From positions 1 through 7,443 of the forward strand of contig CAMYRF010000040.1 of the NCBI GenBank assembly GCA_947296775.1: 7,443 bases of DNA, written 5' to 3'. The stretch comes from an uncultured Mycoplasmatota bacterium. GTDB lineage: Bacteria; Bacillota_I; Bacilli_A; RF39; UBA660. Shown here piece after piece: positions 1 through 5,120 of the stretch (within the stretch, counting starts at the first letter, position 1; each line of letters opens with the position of its first letter). Position numbers and translations under genes: made by a program. The notes beneath the pieces were generated by a model. That model did no database searches, had not been told where the DNA came from, and saw only the letters and a list, made by a program, of their open reading frames with translations.

Positions 1-63
1 TTGTTGGGTGTCGGGGGGGGTTTTTATTTTGGTTGTTTGTTTATTTATAAGGATTATGTATTG

Positions 64-92
64 TTGTCATATGAATTCAAATAAGATATAAT
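64..92 (+). promoter_or_regulatory. sigma-A promoter of the surface protein gene
   Basis: TTGTCA at 64-69 and TATAAT at 87-92 are separated by 17 bases, a near-consensus vegetative promoter. Transcription would start near 99, leaving an A-rich leader of about 60 bases before the ribosome site at 147-153. The first 60 bases of the window hold no gene that I can see. Confidence 0.7.
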
Positions 93-158
93 AACAGTAG
101 ACAAAAAACGATAAAAAAATAAAAAAGAAAGAATTATAATGAATATAAGGTGGTATAT

Positions 159-1247
159 ATGAGAAAAACCAGAAAACAAAAGAAACAAAGAAAAATAATA
201 ATACTAAGTATGATTTGTTTACTATCTATAATGACTGCAGGATATGCTGCATTTCAAACGAACTTAAGTATAACCGCTAAAGGTAATATAAGCAGTAAAG
301 GAATAACGCCTCAAGAATTAAAAAATACATCTATAACCCAAGGAGAAGGTTTATATAAAGATACAACAGAAGAAGGAAGATATATTTATAAAGGAAAAAA
401 ACCAAATAACTATATCACTTTTAATGGTGAAGAATGGAGAATAATCGCCATAGAAAAAGATAATACAGTAAAAATAATAAAAACAGAAGGTACAATAGGG
501 ACTGCATTTGACCCTGGATATGTAACCAATATCCCTGGCACTACAATTACAAACTCAGTAGAAGGGACCAGATACTCAAATTCTAGTACAGATTATTGCC
601 ATTATTCAGACGCAAATAGCCCTGAACAATATAATGGCTGTAATGTATGGGGAAGTAAAAGTACAATGCTAAATCAAGCAGGAGTGAATATAACAAGCAT
701 GCCAAAAGAAGTAGGAAGTTCAGCAACTTATACATTACCAGAAAAAGAAGCATACATAAATACATATTTAAATAGTGAGTTTTACAATAATTTAAATGAA
801 AAATCTCAAAAATTAGTCGAGACCCATTTATGGAATGTTGGAATAATAAAAAATCAAAATGGTCAAACATTAGAAATTGATTTATCACAAGAACAAGCAT
901 ATAAGTGGAGAGGGAAAGTCGCCTTACTAAATGCTACCGATTATGTTAAAAGTAATACAAATACAGAAATGTGTGGCTCAATAAATTTAAATTACGATAC
1001 AGGAAGTTATGAAATCTGTAAAACAACTAACTGGCTATCCTATGAGTCTTATAACTGGACTATGTCAGCATATTCACAGACAAATAGAAGTAGATATGTA
1101 TGGACTGTTTATCCTGCTGGTTATTTCACTGGGAATAGTGCTCAAACAACATATGGTTTTCATCCAGCACTTTATTTATCATCAAATATTCACTTAAAAG
1201 GTGATGGAACCAGTGATTCACCATTTATAATAAACGAAGAAAGATAA
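159..1247 (+). CDS. Membrane-anchored surface protein with C-terminal DUF6273-like domain
   Basis: A 362-residue protein. I start it at ATG 159 because the ribosome site AAGGTGG (147-153) lies five bases upstream; an in-frame GTG at 150 falls inside that site. Residues 1-12 are almost all Lys/Arg, 13-31 are hydrophobic and run into GYAAF, so this is a signal peptide or N-terminal anchor and the rest should be outside the cell. A segment around residues 84-106 (NYITFNGEEWRIIAIEK) and the ending around 335-358 (HPALYLSSNIHLKGDGTSDSP) resemble, from memory, a family of secreted Firmicutes proteins with DUF6273-like folds, where the usual ending is GVRPxLYLxSN followed by a GDGTxxxPY-like motif. 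Cysteines at 147, 161, 272 and 287 could form disulphides. No catalytic motif is visible and the function is unknown. It stands alone, with its own promoter and terminator. No LPxTG sorting signal is seen. Confidence 0.8.
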   Translation: MRKTRKQKKQRKIIILSMICLLSIMTAGYAAFQTNLSITAKGNISSKGITPQELKNTSITQGEGLYKDTTEEGRYIYKGKKPNNYITFNGEEWRIIAIEKDNTVKIIKTEGTIGTAFDPGYVTNIPGTTITNSVEGTRYSNSSTDYCHYSDANSPEQYNGCNVWGSKSTMLNQAGVNITSMPKEVGSSATYTLPEKEAYINTYLNSEFYNNLNEKSQKLVETHLWNVGIIKNQNGQTLEIDLSQEQAYKWRGKVALLNATDYVKSNTNTEMCGSINLNYDTGSYEICKTTNWLSYESYNWTMSAYSQTNRSRYVWTVYPAGYFTGNSAQTTYGFHPALYLSSNIHLKGDGTSDSPFIINEER

Positions 1248-1277
1248 AACTATATATAAATAAAGAACAAATATAGC

Positions 1278-1307
1278 AAAAAAGGGTTTAATAATTACCT
1301 TTTTTTT
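1278..1307 (+). terminator. Terminator of the surface protein gene
   Basis: AAAAAAGG (1278-1285) pairs with CCTTTTTT (1298-1305) around a 12-base AT-rich loop and ends in an eight-T run (1300-1307). The lysS promoter -10 box begins three bases later, so the end of one unit and the start of the next are packed together. Confidence 0.7.
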
Positions 1308-1315
1308 GTTATAAT
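1307..1315 (+). promoter_or_regulatory. Extended -10 promoter of lysS
   Basis: TGTTATAAT at 1307-1315 is a perfect extended -10 element (TGnTATAAT). The -35 position 17 bases upstream is TTTAAT (1287-1292), only a partial match and inside the preceding terminator. The leader would be about 26 bases, too short for a T-box, so no aminoacylation riboswitch controls lysS here. Confidence 0.6.
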
Positions 1316-1347
1316 TGTTAAAGTTAAAACTTTTAGGAGGAGTTAGT

Positions 1348-2832
1348 ATGAGAGAATTTACAGAACAAGAACAAGTTAGAAGAGATAAAGCAGAAAACCT
1401 AAAAAAACTTGGGCTAGATCCATTTGGACAAAAATTTGAAAGAACAGGATTTGCTGAAGAAATAAAAGAAAAATATCAAGATGTACCACACGATGATTTT
1501 GAAAACATTAAAGATGAGTATACAGTTGCAGGAAGAATCATGTTTATAAGAAAAATGGGAAAAGCATCATTCTTCACCATTCAAGATAAAACAGGAAAAA
1601 TTCAAATATATATTTCTATTAATGATATCGGTGAAGAAAGTTATACATTATTTAAAACAGCAGATATTGGTGATATAGTTGGAGTTCGTGGAAAGGTTAT
1701 GAAAACAAGAACTGGTGAAGTAACACTAAAATGTTTAGAATATACTCATTTAGTAAAAGCCTTAAAACCACTTCCAGAAAAATTCCATGGACTTACAGAC
1801 ATAGAAGAACGCTATAGAAGACGTTACGTTGATTTAATAATGAATGATGAGTCAAAAAAAGTTGCTCTTTTAAGACCAAAAATCATTAGATGTATTCAAA
1901 ACTATATGGATAAGCAAGGATTCGTTGAAGTAGAAACACCAATATTATCAACATTATTAACTGGTGCTTCTGCAAGACCATTCATCACTCATCATAATGC
2001 TCAAAATTTAGATATGTATTTACGCATTGCGTTAGAACTTCCACTAAAAAGATTATTAGTAGGTGGTATGGAGGCTGTTTACGAAATTGGTAGAGTATTT
2101 AGAAACGAAGGAATGGATCCAAAACACAATCCTGAATTCACATTAATGGAAGCATATCTTGCATATAGTGATTTAGATGGTATGATGAATTTAACTGAAA
2201 ATATGTACCAAACAATCGCCAAAGAAGTAATTGGTAAAATGAATTATAATTGGTATGGACACGAAATAAATTTAGAAGGACCATGGAAAAGAATAAGCAT
2301 GACAGATGCTATCAAAGAAAAAGTAGGAATAGACTTCAAAAAAGAAATGACAGTAGAAGAAGCATTAGAACTTGCAAAAGAACATCATATTGAAGTAGAA
2401 GAACACGAAAAAACAGTTGGACACATTATTAATCTATTCTTCGAAAAATATGTAGAAGAAACATTAATACAACCAACATTCTTATATGGTCATCCAATTG
2501 AAATTTCACCACTTACAAAGAAAAATCCAGAAGATCCAAGATTTGTAGATAGATTCGAATTATTTATCGCAGGAAAAGAATTTGCTAACGCATATACAGA
2601 ACTAAATGATCCAATAGATCAATTAGAAAGATTTGAAGCACAAATTGCCGAAAGAGAATTAGGAAATGACGAAGCAAATGATATCGATATGGACTTTGTT
2701 GAAGCCTTAGAATATGGTATGCCACCAGCAGGTGGAATTGGTTATGGAATAGATAGATTATGTATGTTATTCTTAGAACAAGAATCAATTAGAGATGTTA
2801 TCTTATTCCCAACAATGAAACAAAGAGATTAA
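1348..2832 (+). CDS. lysS: Lysyl-tRNA synthetase, class II
   Basis: This cytoplasmic enzyme charges tRNA-Lys with lysine using ATP. The protein has 494 residues, the usual length for bacterial LysRS. I start at ATG 1348, seven bases after AGGAGG (1335-1340); an in-frame TTG at 1315 lies in the -10 box and is not credible. The N-terminal OB-fold that reads the anticodon covers about residues 57-135 (VAGRIMFIRKMGKASFFTIQD). The class II motifs follow in order: motif 1 at 191-200 (GFVEVETPIL), motif 2 at about 248-268 (GRVFRNEG, then HNPEFTLME), and motif 3 at 462-475 (GGIGYGIDRLCMLF). LysRS hallmarks RRRYVDL (157-163) and YLRIALELPLKRLLVGG (224-240) are present. It ends with the typical FPTMKQ. 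All catalytic segments look intact. It is monocistronic, with a promoter directly upstream and a strong terminator immediately downstream. Confidence 0.98.
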   Translation: MREFTEQEQVRRDKAENLKKLGLDPFGQKFERTGFAEEIKEKYQDVPHDDFENIKDEYTVAGRIMFIRKMGKASFFTIQDKTGKIQIYISINDIGEESYTLFKTADIGDIVGVRGKVMKTRTGEVTLKCLEYTHLVKALKPLPEKFHGLTDIEERYRRRYVDLIMNDESKKVALLRPKIIRCIQNYMDKQGFVEVETPILSTLLTGASARPFITHHNAQNLDMYLRIALELPLKRLLVGGMEAVYEIGRVFRNEGMDPKHNPEFTLMEAYLAYSDLDGMMNLTENMYQTIAKEVIGKMNYNWYGHEINLEGPWKRISMTDAIKEKVGIDFKKEMTVEEALELAKEHHIEVEEHEKTVGHIINLFFEKYVEETLIQPTFLYGHPIEISPLTKKNPEDPRFVDRFELFIAGKEFANAYTELNDPIDQLERFEAQIAERELGNDEANDIDMDFVEALEYGMPPAGGIGYGIDRLCMLFLEQESIRDVILFPTMKQRD

Positions 2833-2833
2833 G

Positions 2834-2857
2834 ACTACGAAATATCGTAGTTTTTTT
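2834..2857 (+). terminator. lysS terminator
   Basis: ACTACGA (2834-2840) and TCGTAGT (2845-2851) form a perfect 7 bp stem with an AATA loop, followed by a T-run to 2857. It starts one base after the lysS stop codon. Confidence 0.9.
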
Positions 2858-2894
2858 ATGCAAAAATACAACTTTTTTCATTTTCTTGCAGGAA

Positions 2895-2923
2895 TTCACC
2901 ATACTTTTACCGTATATTATAAT
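2895..2923 (+). promoter_or_regulatory. Promoter of the CdiA-CT-like gene
   Basis: TATAAT at 2918-2923 is preceded after 17 bases by TTCACC (2895-2900), four of six matches to the -35 consensus. A start near 2930 gives a leader of about 24 bases holding the ribosome site AGGAGG (2942-2947), six bases before ATG 2954. Confidence 0.55.
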
Positions 2924-2953
2924 TGAGGAGCAATTTAGTTTAGGAGGAAAACT

Positions 2954-3483
2954 ATGAACAGCACCAAACCAAATAAAAAACAAGCATACATAGATGTTAC
3001 AAAAGAATGGATAGAACGCGCAACCCCTAATAGCCACGAAATTAAAGAAATGAATTACTATAGTCACCAAGACAAAAAATATTATGTAGATGGTAAAAAT
3101 GCGATTCTAGATTATATCCAAAAAGAATTGGAAGTATCAAATTGGTTAAAAGAAACTTTTGGAGGAGAAATTTGTGTGAACCCAAGAGTTAATGAACCAG
3201 ATGGTATACAAACAGCTGATTATATTTTCAAAAACGAATATTGGGATTTAAAAGAAATTAGCGGAATAGGAAAAAATATTTTATTCCATGCTATTGAAGA
3301 TCATGAAAAACAAGCACATAATTTTATTTTCGACATAAGTAAAACTAAATTAAAGAATGAAGAAATAAATATAAATTAGAAAAATTATATCAACTGAAAA
3401 AAATGACTTGGTTAGACAAAGTGATAATCAAAAGGCACAATAAAGTAATTAAAATTACAAAAAAGAGCAGCCCCTCCGATTAA
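2954..3483 (+). pseudogene. Orphan CdiA-CT-like (tRNase-type) toxin nuclease, frameshifted
   Basis: The intact frame from ATG 2954 gives 141 residues, ending at TAG 3377-3379. It resembles, from memory, the C-terminal toxin domain of contact-dependent inhibition proteins (CdiA_C, a PD-(D/E)XK-type tRNA nuclease), also seen at the ends of Firmicutes phage head proteins. Matching pieces are FGGEICVNPRVNEPDGIQTADYI (from residue 69, shown here as two parts: FGGEICVNPR and GIQTADYI), then WDLKEISG (97-104) and NFIFDISKTKL (123-133). Candidate catalytic residues are E72, D89, D98 and K100. The family normally ends with a WxDKIIIKxxNKxIKI-like strand. That strand is present, but in the next frame: WLDKVIIKRHNKVIKI is read from about 3409 to 3456, with a stop at 3481-3483. 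Restoring one base between about 3361 and 3379 would join the frames into roughly 176 residues. It could be a decayed gene, a sequencing error in an A/T run, or less likely a functional truncated protein. No secretion or delivery domain and no protein immunity gene is adjacent. Ribosome site and promoter are good. Confidence 0.6.
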
Positions 3484-3502
3484 CGGTGGGACCGCTCTTA
3501 CT
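3459..3502 (-). ncRNA. Candidate 44-nt hairpin RNA with its own promoter
   Basis: Read on the minus strand, a strong promoter (3537-3509) would start transcription near 3502, directly before a GC-rich hairpin ending in a U-run (3464-3459). The hairpin pairs 3463-3468 with 3494-3499, then 3472-3474 with 3488-3490 and 3476-3478 with 3484-3486 around an ATTAA loop. It is 67% GC in its 33-base core against about 13% in the flank. The RNA would be antisense to the last codons of the frame-restored toxin gene. It may be a small antisense RNA or simply an attenuated start. No protein can be encoded. Inference from sequence only. Confidence 0.4.
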
Positions 3503-3508
3503 AAATAT

Positions 3509-3537
3509 AATATACACTTTTATCAAAATTATGTCAA
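3509..3537 (-). promoter_or_regulatory. Strong minus-strand promoter
   Basis: On the minus strand TTGACA (3537-3532, perfect -35) is followed after exactly 17 bases by TATATT (3514-3509). This is the best -35 box in the window, yet it faces no gene, only the hairpin at 3463-3499. Confidence 0.6.
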
Positions 3538-3565
3538 GAATAAATAATAAAATATTTAAGAATAC

Positions 3566-3607
3566 AAAAAAAAATGTGACGGCACCAGCAATTCGGTACA
3601 ACCACAT
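3566..3607 (-). terminator. Minus-strand terminator of the GC-rich island
   Basis: On the minus strand, bases 3607-3595 pair with 3586-3574, closing an eight-base loop. The stem is 13 bp with one mismatch and some G-T pairs, followed by nine T (3574-3566, the first in the stem). On the plus strand there is no T-run after the hairpin, so it works only leftwards. Confidence 0.65.
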
Positions 3608-3690
3608 TCCTTACAAATATAATGTGATTAACCATCAGTCCCAAAGCACGAGCCAAGACCAATCCCATCAATCACGTTATAACACGCCCC
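3566..3690 (-). ncRNA. Candidate structured RNA, minus strand
   Basis: The GC-rich island ends, on the minus strand, in a terminator (hairpin 3607-3574 plus nine U). Upstream, AATGTGATT at 3621-3629 can pair with AATCACGTT at 3670-3678 (9 bp, one G-T), closing a loop of 40 bases in which a weaker inner helix is possible. The 5' end is uncertain: TTGAAA (3706-3701) with TTATAA (3682-3677) at 18 bases spacing is the nearest promoter candidate, but it would start inside the closing helix. I do not recognise the RNA family. Confidence 0.35.
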
Positions 3691-3745
3691 AAAAACTAAC
3701 TTTCAAATTAACTACAAAATAAAATATATAAATAAGCAAAAAATA

Positions 3746-3754
3746 TGTTATAAT
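3746..3754 (+). promoter_or_regulatory. Extended -10 promoter of the pilin-like gene
   Basis: TGTTATAAT at 3746-3754 matches the extended -10 consensus exactly, like the lysS promoter; no good -35 box is seen. The start would be near 3761, so the leader is only about 13 bases and consists mostly of the ribosome site AGGGTG (3762-3767). Confidence 0.5.
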
Positions 3755-3773
3755 TTATAATAGGGTGATACAA

Positions 3774-4163
3774 ATGAACAAAAAAGCATTCACATTAATA
3801 GAATTATTAGCAGTAATCGCAATCATTGGAATAATTGCTGTAATAACATTTCCAGTTATTGACGATATAATTACAAATTCAGAAAAAAAGACATTTAAAT
3901 CAAGCGTTGAAGAATTAAACCATATAGTTACATTAGATTACACTGAATTTGCACGTTCAGGAGTTGTTACATACACATTAAATAATAAAGACATCACATG
4001 TACAAGCTGCACTAATAAAATCAAATATCAAGGTGAAATAGAAGACGGAACAGGAACAGTAACTGTTAATAAAGCAAAAATCACAAACGTAGATATCCAA
4101 AGCAAATATTATAAAGCAACATTAAATGATGAAGGAAAAATAGAAGTAACCGAAAAGAAATAG
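3774..4163 (+). CDS. Type IV pilin-like protein (prepilin/pseudopilin)
   Basis: A 129-residue protein. I start at ATG 3774, six bases after AGGGTG (3762-3767); an in-frame GTG at 3765 lies inside that site. Residues 1-5 (MNKKA) form a short charged leader, and AFTLIELL fits a class III signal peptide cut by prepilin peptidase between A5 and F6, leaving the conserved Glu at mature position 5 (E10). Residues 6-27 are the hydrophobic helix that anchors the subunit and packs the filament core. Alanine before the cut also occurs in some Gram-positive ComGC proteins. The small C-terminal domain has a CTSC pair (C76, C79) that could be a disulphide. No assembly ATPase, platform protein or peptidase is nearby, so its machine must be encoded elsewhere. 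The specific role (competence, adhesion or secretion) cannot be told. It is monocistronic. Confidence 0.85.
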   Translation: MNKKAFTLIELLAVIAIIGIIAVITFPVIDDIITNSEKKTFKSSVEELNHIVTLDYTEFARSGVVTYTLNNKDITCTSCTNKIKYQGEIEDGTGTVTVNKAKITNVDIQSKYYKATLNDEGKIEVTEKK

Positions 4164-4182
4164 AAAACCTATTTCTTTTTTT
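4153..4182 (+). terminator. Terminator overlapping the pilin-like gene end
   Basis: Bases 4153-4163 pair perfectly with 4169-4179 (11 bp, five-base loop), followed by T to 4182. The stop codon TAG (4161-4163) is part of the stem. Confidence 0.85.
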
Positions 4183-4183
4183 G

Positions 4184-4211
4184 TCATAAAAATTATCACT
4201 CTTAATATAAT
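4184..4211 (+). promoter_or_regulatory. Possible sigma-E-type promoter before spoIIIAH
   Basis: TCATAAA (4184-4190) and AATATAAT (4204-4211), 13 bases apart, loosely resemble the mother-cell sigma-E boxes (about kmATATT and CATACAAT). Bacillus subtilis spoIIIA genes use sigma-E. The match is imperfect and AT-rich sequence gives such hits easily. Confidence 0.3.
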
Positions 4212-4238
4212 TAATTAGAACGTACTAGGAGGGATAAT

Positions 4239-4748
4239 ATGATAAATAAAAGAGGAATGTGGTTTTTAACGCTTTTTAGTTTGATATTAGTGCTTAGTGT
4301 ATATTATATAACAATGCCAAGTGAATTACTCATGACAGCAAACAATACAAAAAATGAAACAAAAGAAACAAAAACAGTCTCAGCCACGACAGAAGAGAAT
4401 GAAAGCGCAGAATTAGTAGCCCTAAGGGTAGAATCAGAAGAACAATTACTAGATGAAATAAACGAACTTAAAACAGTATTAACAAATGCCAAATCCAGCA
4501 CAGATGAAAAAAACAAAGCATTTGAAAAAATGCAAGAATTAAATCAAAATAGAGGAACAGAAGAATCTATAGAACAAAAAATAAAAAATGAACATAAGTT
4601 AAAATCTTTTGTTAAAATAAATGGTAGTGATGTATCAGTTGTTGTTGATAGTACAAAACATGACAAATCACTCGCTAATAAAATAATGCGTACTGTTCAA
4701 GGAGAATTTGATAAACATGTTGCTGTATCAGTAAAATTTCAAAAATAA
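4239..4748 (+). CDS. spoIIIAH: Stage III sporulation protein AH-like
   Basis: A 169-residue protein preceded by a perfect AGGAGGG (4227-4233), five bases before ATG. The N-terminus (KRGMWFLTLFSLILVLSVYY, residues 4-23) is the typical SpoIIIAH anchor: a single transmembrane helix with the WFLTLFSL...VLSVYY pattern. A Thr/Glu-rich linker (about 35-55) and a charged helical, coiled-coil-prone part (about 55-105) follow. The C-terminal domain (about 110-168, ending VAVSVKF) matches the ring-forming domain related to the YscJ/FliF family. In Bacillus subtilis SpoIIIAH sits in the mother-cell membrane around the forespore and binds SpoIIQ from the other side, building a channel that supports forespore development. 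Usually the gene closes an eight-gene spoIIIA operon; here it stands alone before gerE, with its own terminator. The family call is firm; the exact ortholog name is slightly less so. Confidence 0.88.
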   Translation: MINKRGMWFLTLFSLILVLSVYYITMPSELLMTANNTKNETKETKTVSATTEENESAELVALRVESEEQLLDEINELKTVLTNAKSSTDEKNKAFEKMQELNQNRGTEESIEQKIKNEHKLKSFVKINGSDVSVVVDSTKHDKSLANKIMRTVQGEFDKHVAVSVKFQK

Positions 4749-4769
4749 ACTCTAAATCAGAGTTTTTTT
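4747..4769 (+). terminator. spoIIIAH terminator
   Basis: AAACTCT (4747-4753) pairs with AGAGTTT (4759-4765) around AAATC, followed by T to 4769. It overlaps the last two bases of the stop codon. Confidence 0.8.
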
Positions 4770-4791
4770 CTTATATTAGGCATTTTCTCTC

Positions 4792-4818
4792 ACTCGTATA
4801 CAAAACCTGCATAAAATA
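4792..4818 (+). promoter_or_regulatory. Sigma-K-type promoter of gerE
   Basis: AC at 4792-4793 and CATAAAATA at 4810-4818, separated by 16 bases, fit the late mother-cell sigma-K pattern (AC, about 16 bases, CATAnnnTA). Bacillus subtilis gerE is transcribed by sigma-K, so position and type agree. A lone TATAAT at 4830-4835 has no -35 partner at the right distance. Confidence 0.5.
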
Positions 4819-4863
4819 ATATGAGTAAATATAATCCACTTAAGCTTAGGAAGTGAGGGAAAT

Positions 4864-5070
4864 ATGAGAAAGGGTATTCTAACCAAAAGAGAACGTGAAG
4901 TATTCGAATTACTAATAAAAAATAAAACAACAAGTGAAATAGCTGAAGAACTAAAAATAAGCGAAAAAACAGTTCGAAATCACATATCAAACGCAATGCA
5001 AAAACTAGGAGTTAAAGGACGTGCAGGAGCAGTAGTAGAACTACTAAAACTTGGAGAACTTTCATTATAA
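4864..5070 (+). CDS. gerE: Late sporulation transcription regulator GerE
   Basis: A 68-residue protein that is all DNA-binding domain, as in GerE of Bacillus subtilis (74 residues). The match, judged from memory, is near-continuous: LTKREREVFELL (6-17), then SEKTVRNHISNAMQKLGVKG (33-52), then AVVELLKLGEL (56-66). It is a LuxR/FixJ-type four-helix domain without a receiver or ligand domain; residues about 33-48 hold the recognition helix of the helix-turn-helix. In Bacillus GerE acts in the mother cell at the end of sporulation with sigma-K, switching coat genes on or off and lowering sigK expression. The ribosome site is GTGAGGGA (4854-4861 region), about five bases before ATG. The sigma-K-type promoter upstream and gerM downstream fit. 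The few missing residues are at the variable N-terminus. Confidence 0.95.
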   Translation: MRKGILTKREREVFELLIKNKTTSEIAEELKISEKTVRNHISNAMQKLGVKGRAGAVVELLKLGELSL

Positions 5071-5096
5071 AAAGGTTAATAAAAAGCCTTTTTTTT
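5069..5096 (+). terminator. gerE terminator
   Basis: AAAAAGGTT (5069-5077) pairs with AGCCTTTTT (5085-5093, one G-T) around a seven-base loop, with eight T to 5096. It begins inside the stop codon and ends about 25 bases before gerM. Confidence 0.8.
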
Positions 5097-5120
5097 CATA
5101 TTATTTAAATAGGTGATATC

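Larger units (their letters stand above)
3484..3773. other. Gene-poor stretch with a GC-rich island
   Basis: No credible protein gene lies between the toxin remnant and the pilin-like gene. The stretch contains a minus-strand promoter (3509-3537), a minus-strand terminator (3566-3607), and an island at 3575-3690 with 53 of 116 G/C bases (46%). The flanks 3501-3570 and 3691-3760 have 9 and 8 G/C in 70 bases (13% and 11%). In so AT-rich a genome such an island outside a gene usually means a structured RNA. Confidence 0.6.

Noticed and set aside
150..158. Upstream in-frame start codons: GTG 150, and likewise TTG 1315 and GTG 3765 for the later genes
   Set aside because: GTG 150 and GTG 3765 lie inside the ribosome sites of the chosen ATGs, and TTG 1315 overlaps the lysS -10 box.
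3361..3385. Programmed -1 frameshifting in the CdiA-CT-like gene
   Set aside because: No classical X-XXY-YYZ slippery heptamer in the right phase and no stimulatory hairpin at the right distance; an ordinary one-base deletion or read error is simpler.
3484..3499. GGTGGGACCGC resembles the conserved T-box sequence (GGTGGNACCGC)
   Set aside because: There is no specifier stem upstream, no competing terminator downstream on the plus strand, and the next gene is a pilin-like protein, not an amino-acid or synthetase gene. The match is one arm of the minus-strand hairpin.
3534..3668. A 44-residue hydrophobic open frame on the minus strand (starts MGLVLARALG), considered as a type I toxin peptide
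   Set aside because: It has no ribosome site and runs straight through the terminator hairpin and U-run at 3607-3566, so its message would end before the stop codon.
3486..3722. A 78-codon open frame on the plus strand in the GC-rich island
   Set aside because: Its start lies in the hairpin, there is no ribosome site, the Ser/Gln/Asn-rich translation looks like non-coding sequence, and the minus-strand RNA signals explain the region better.
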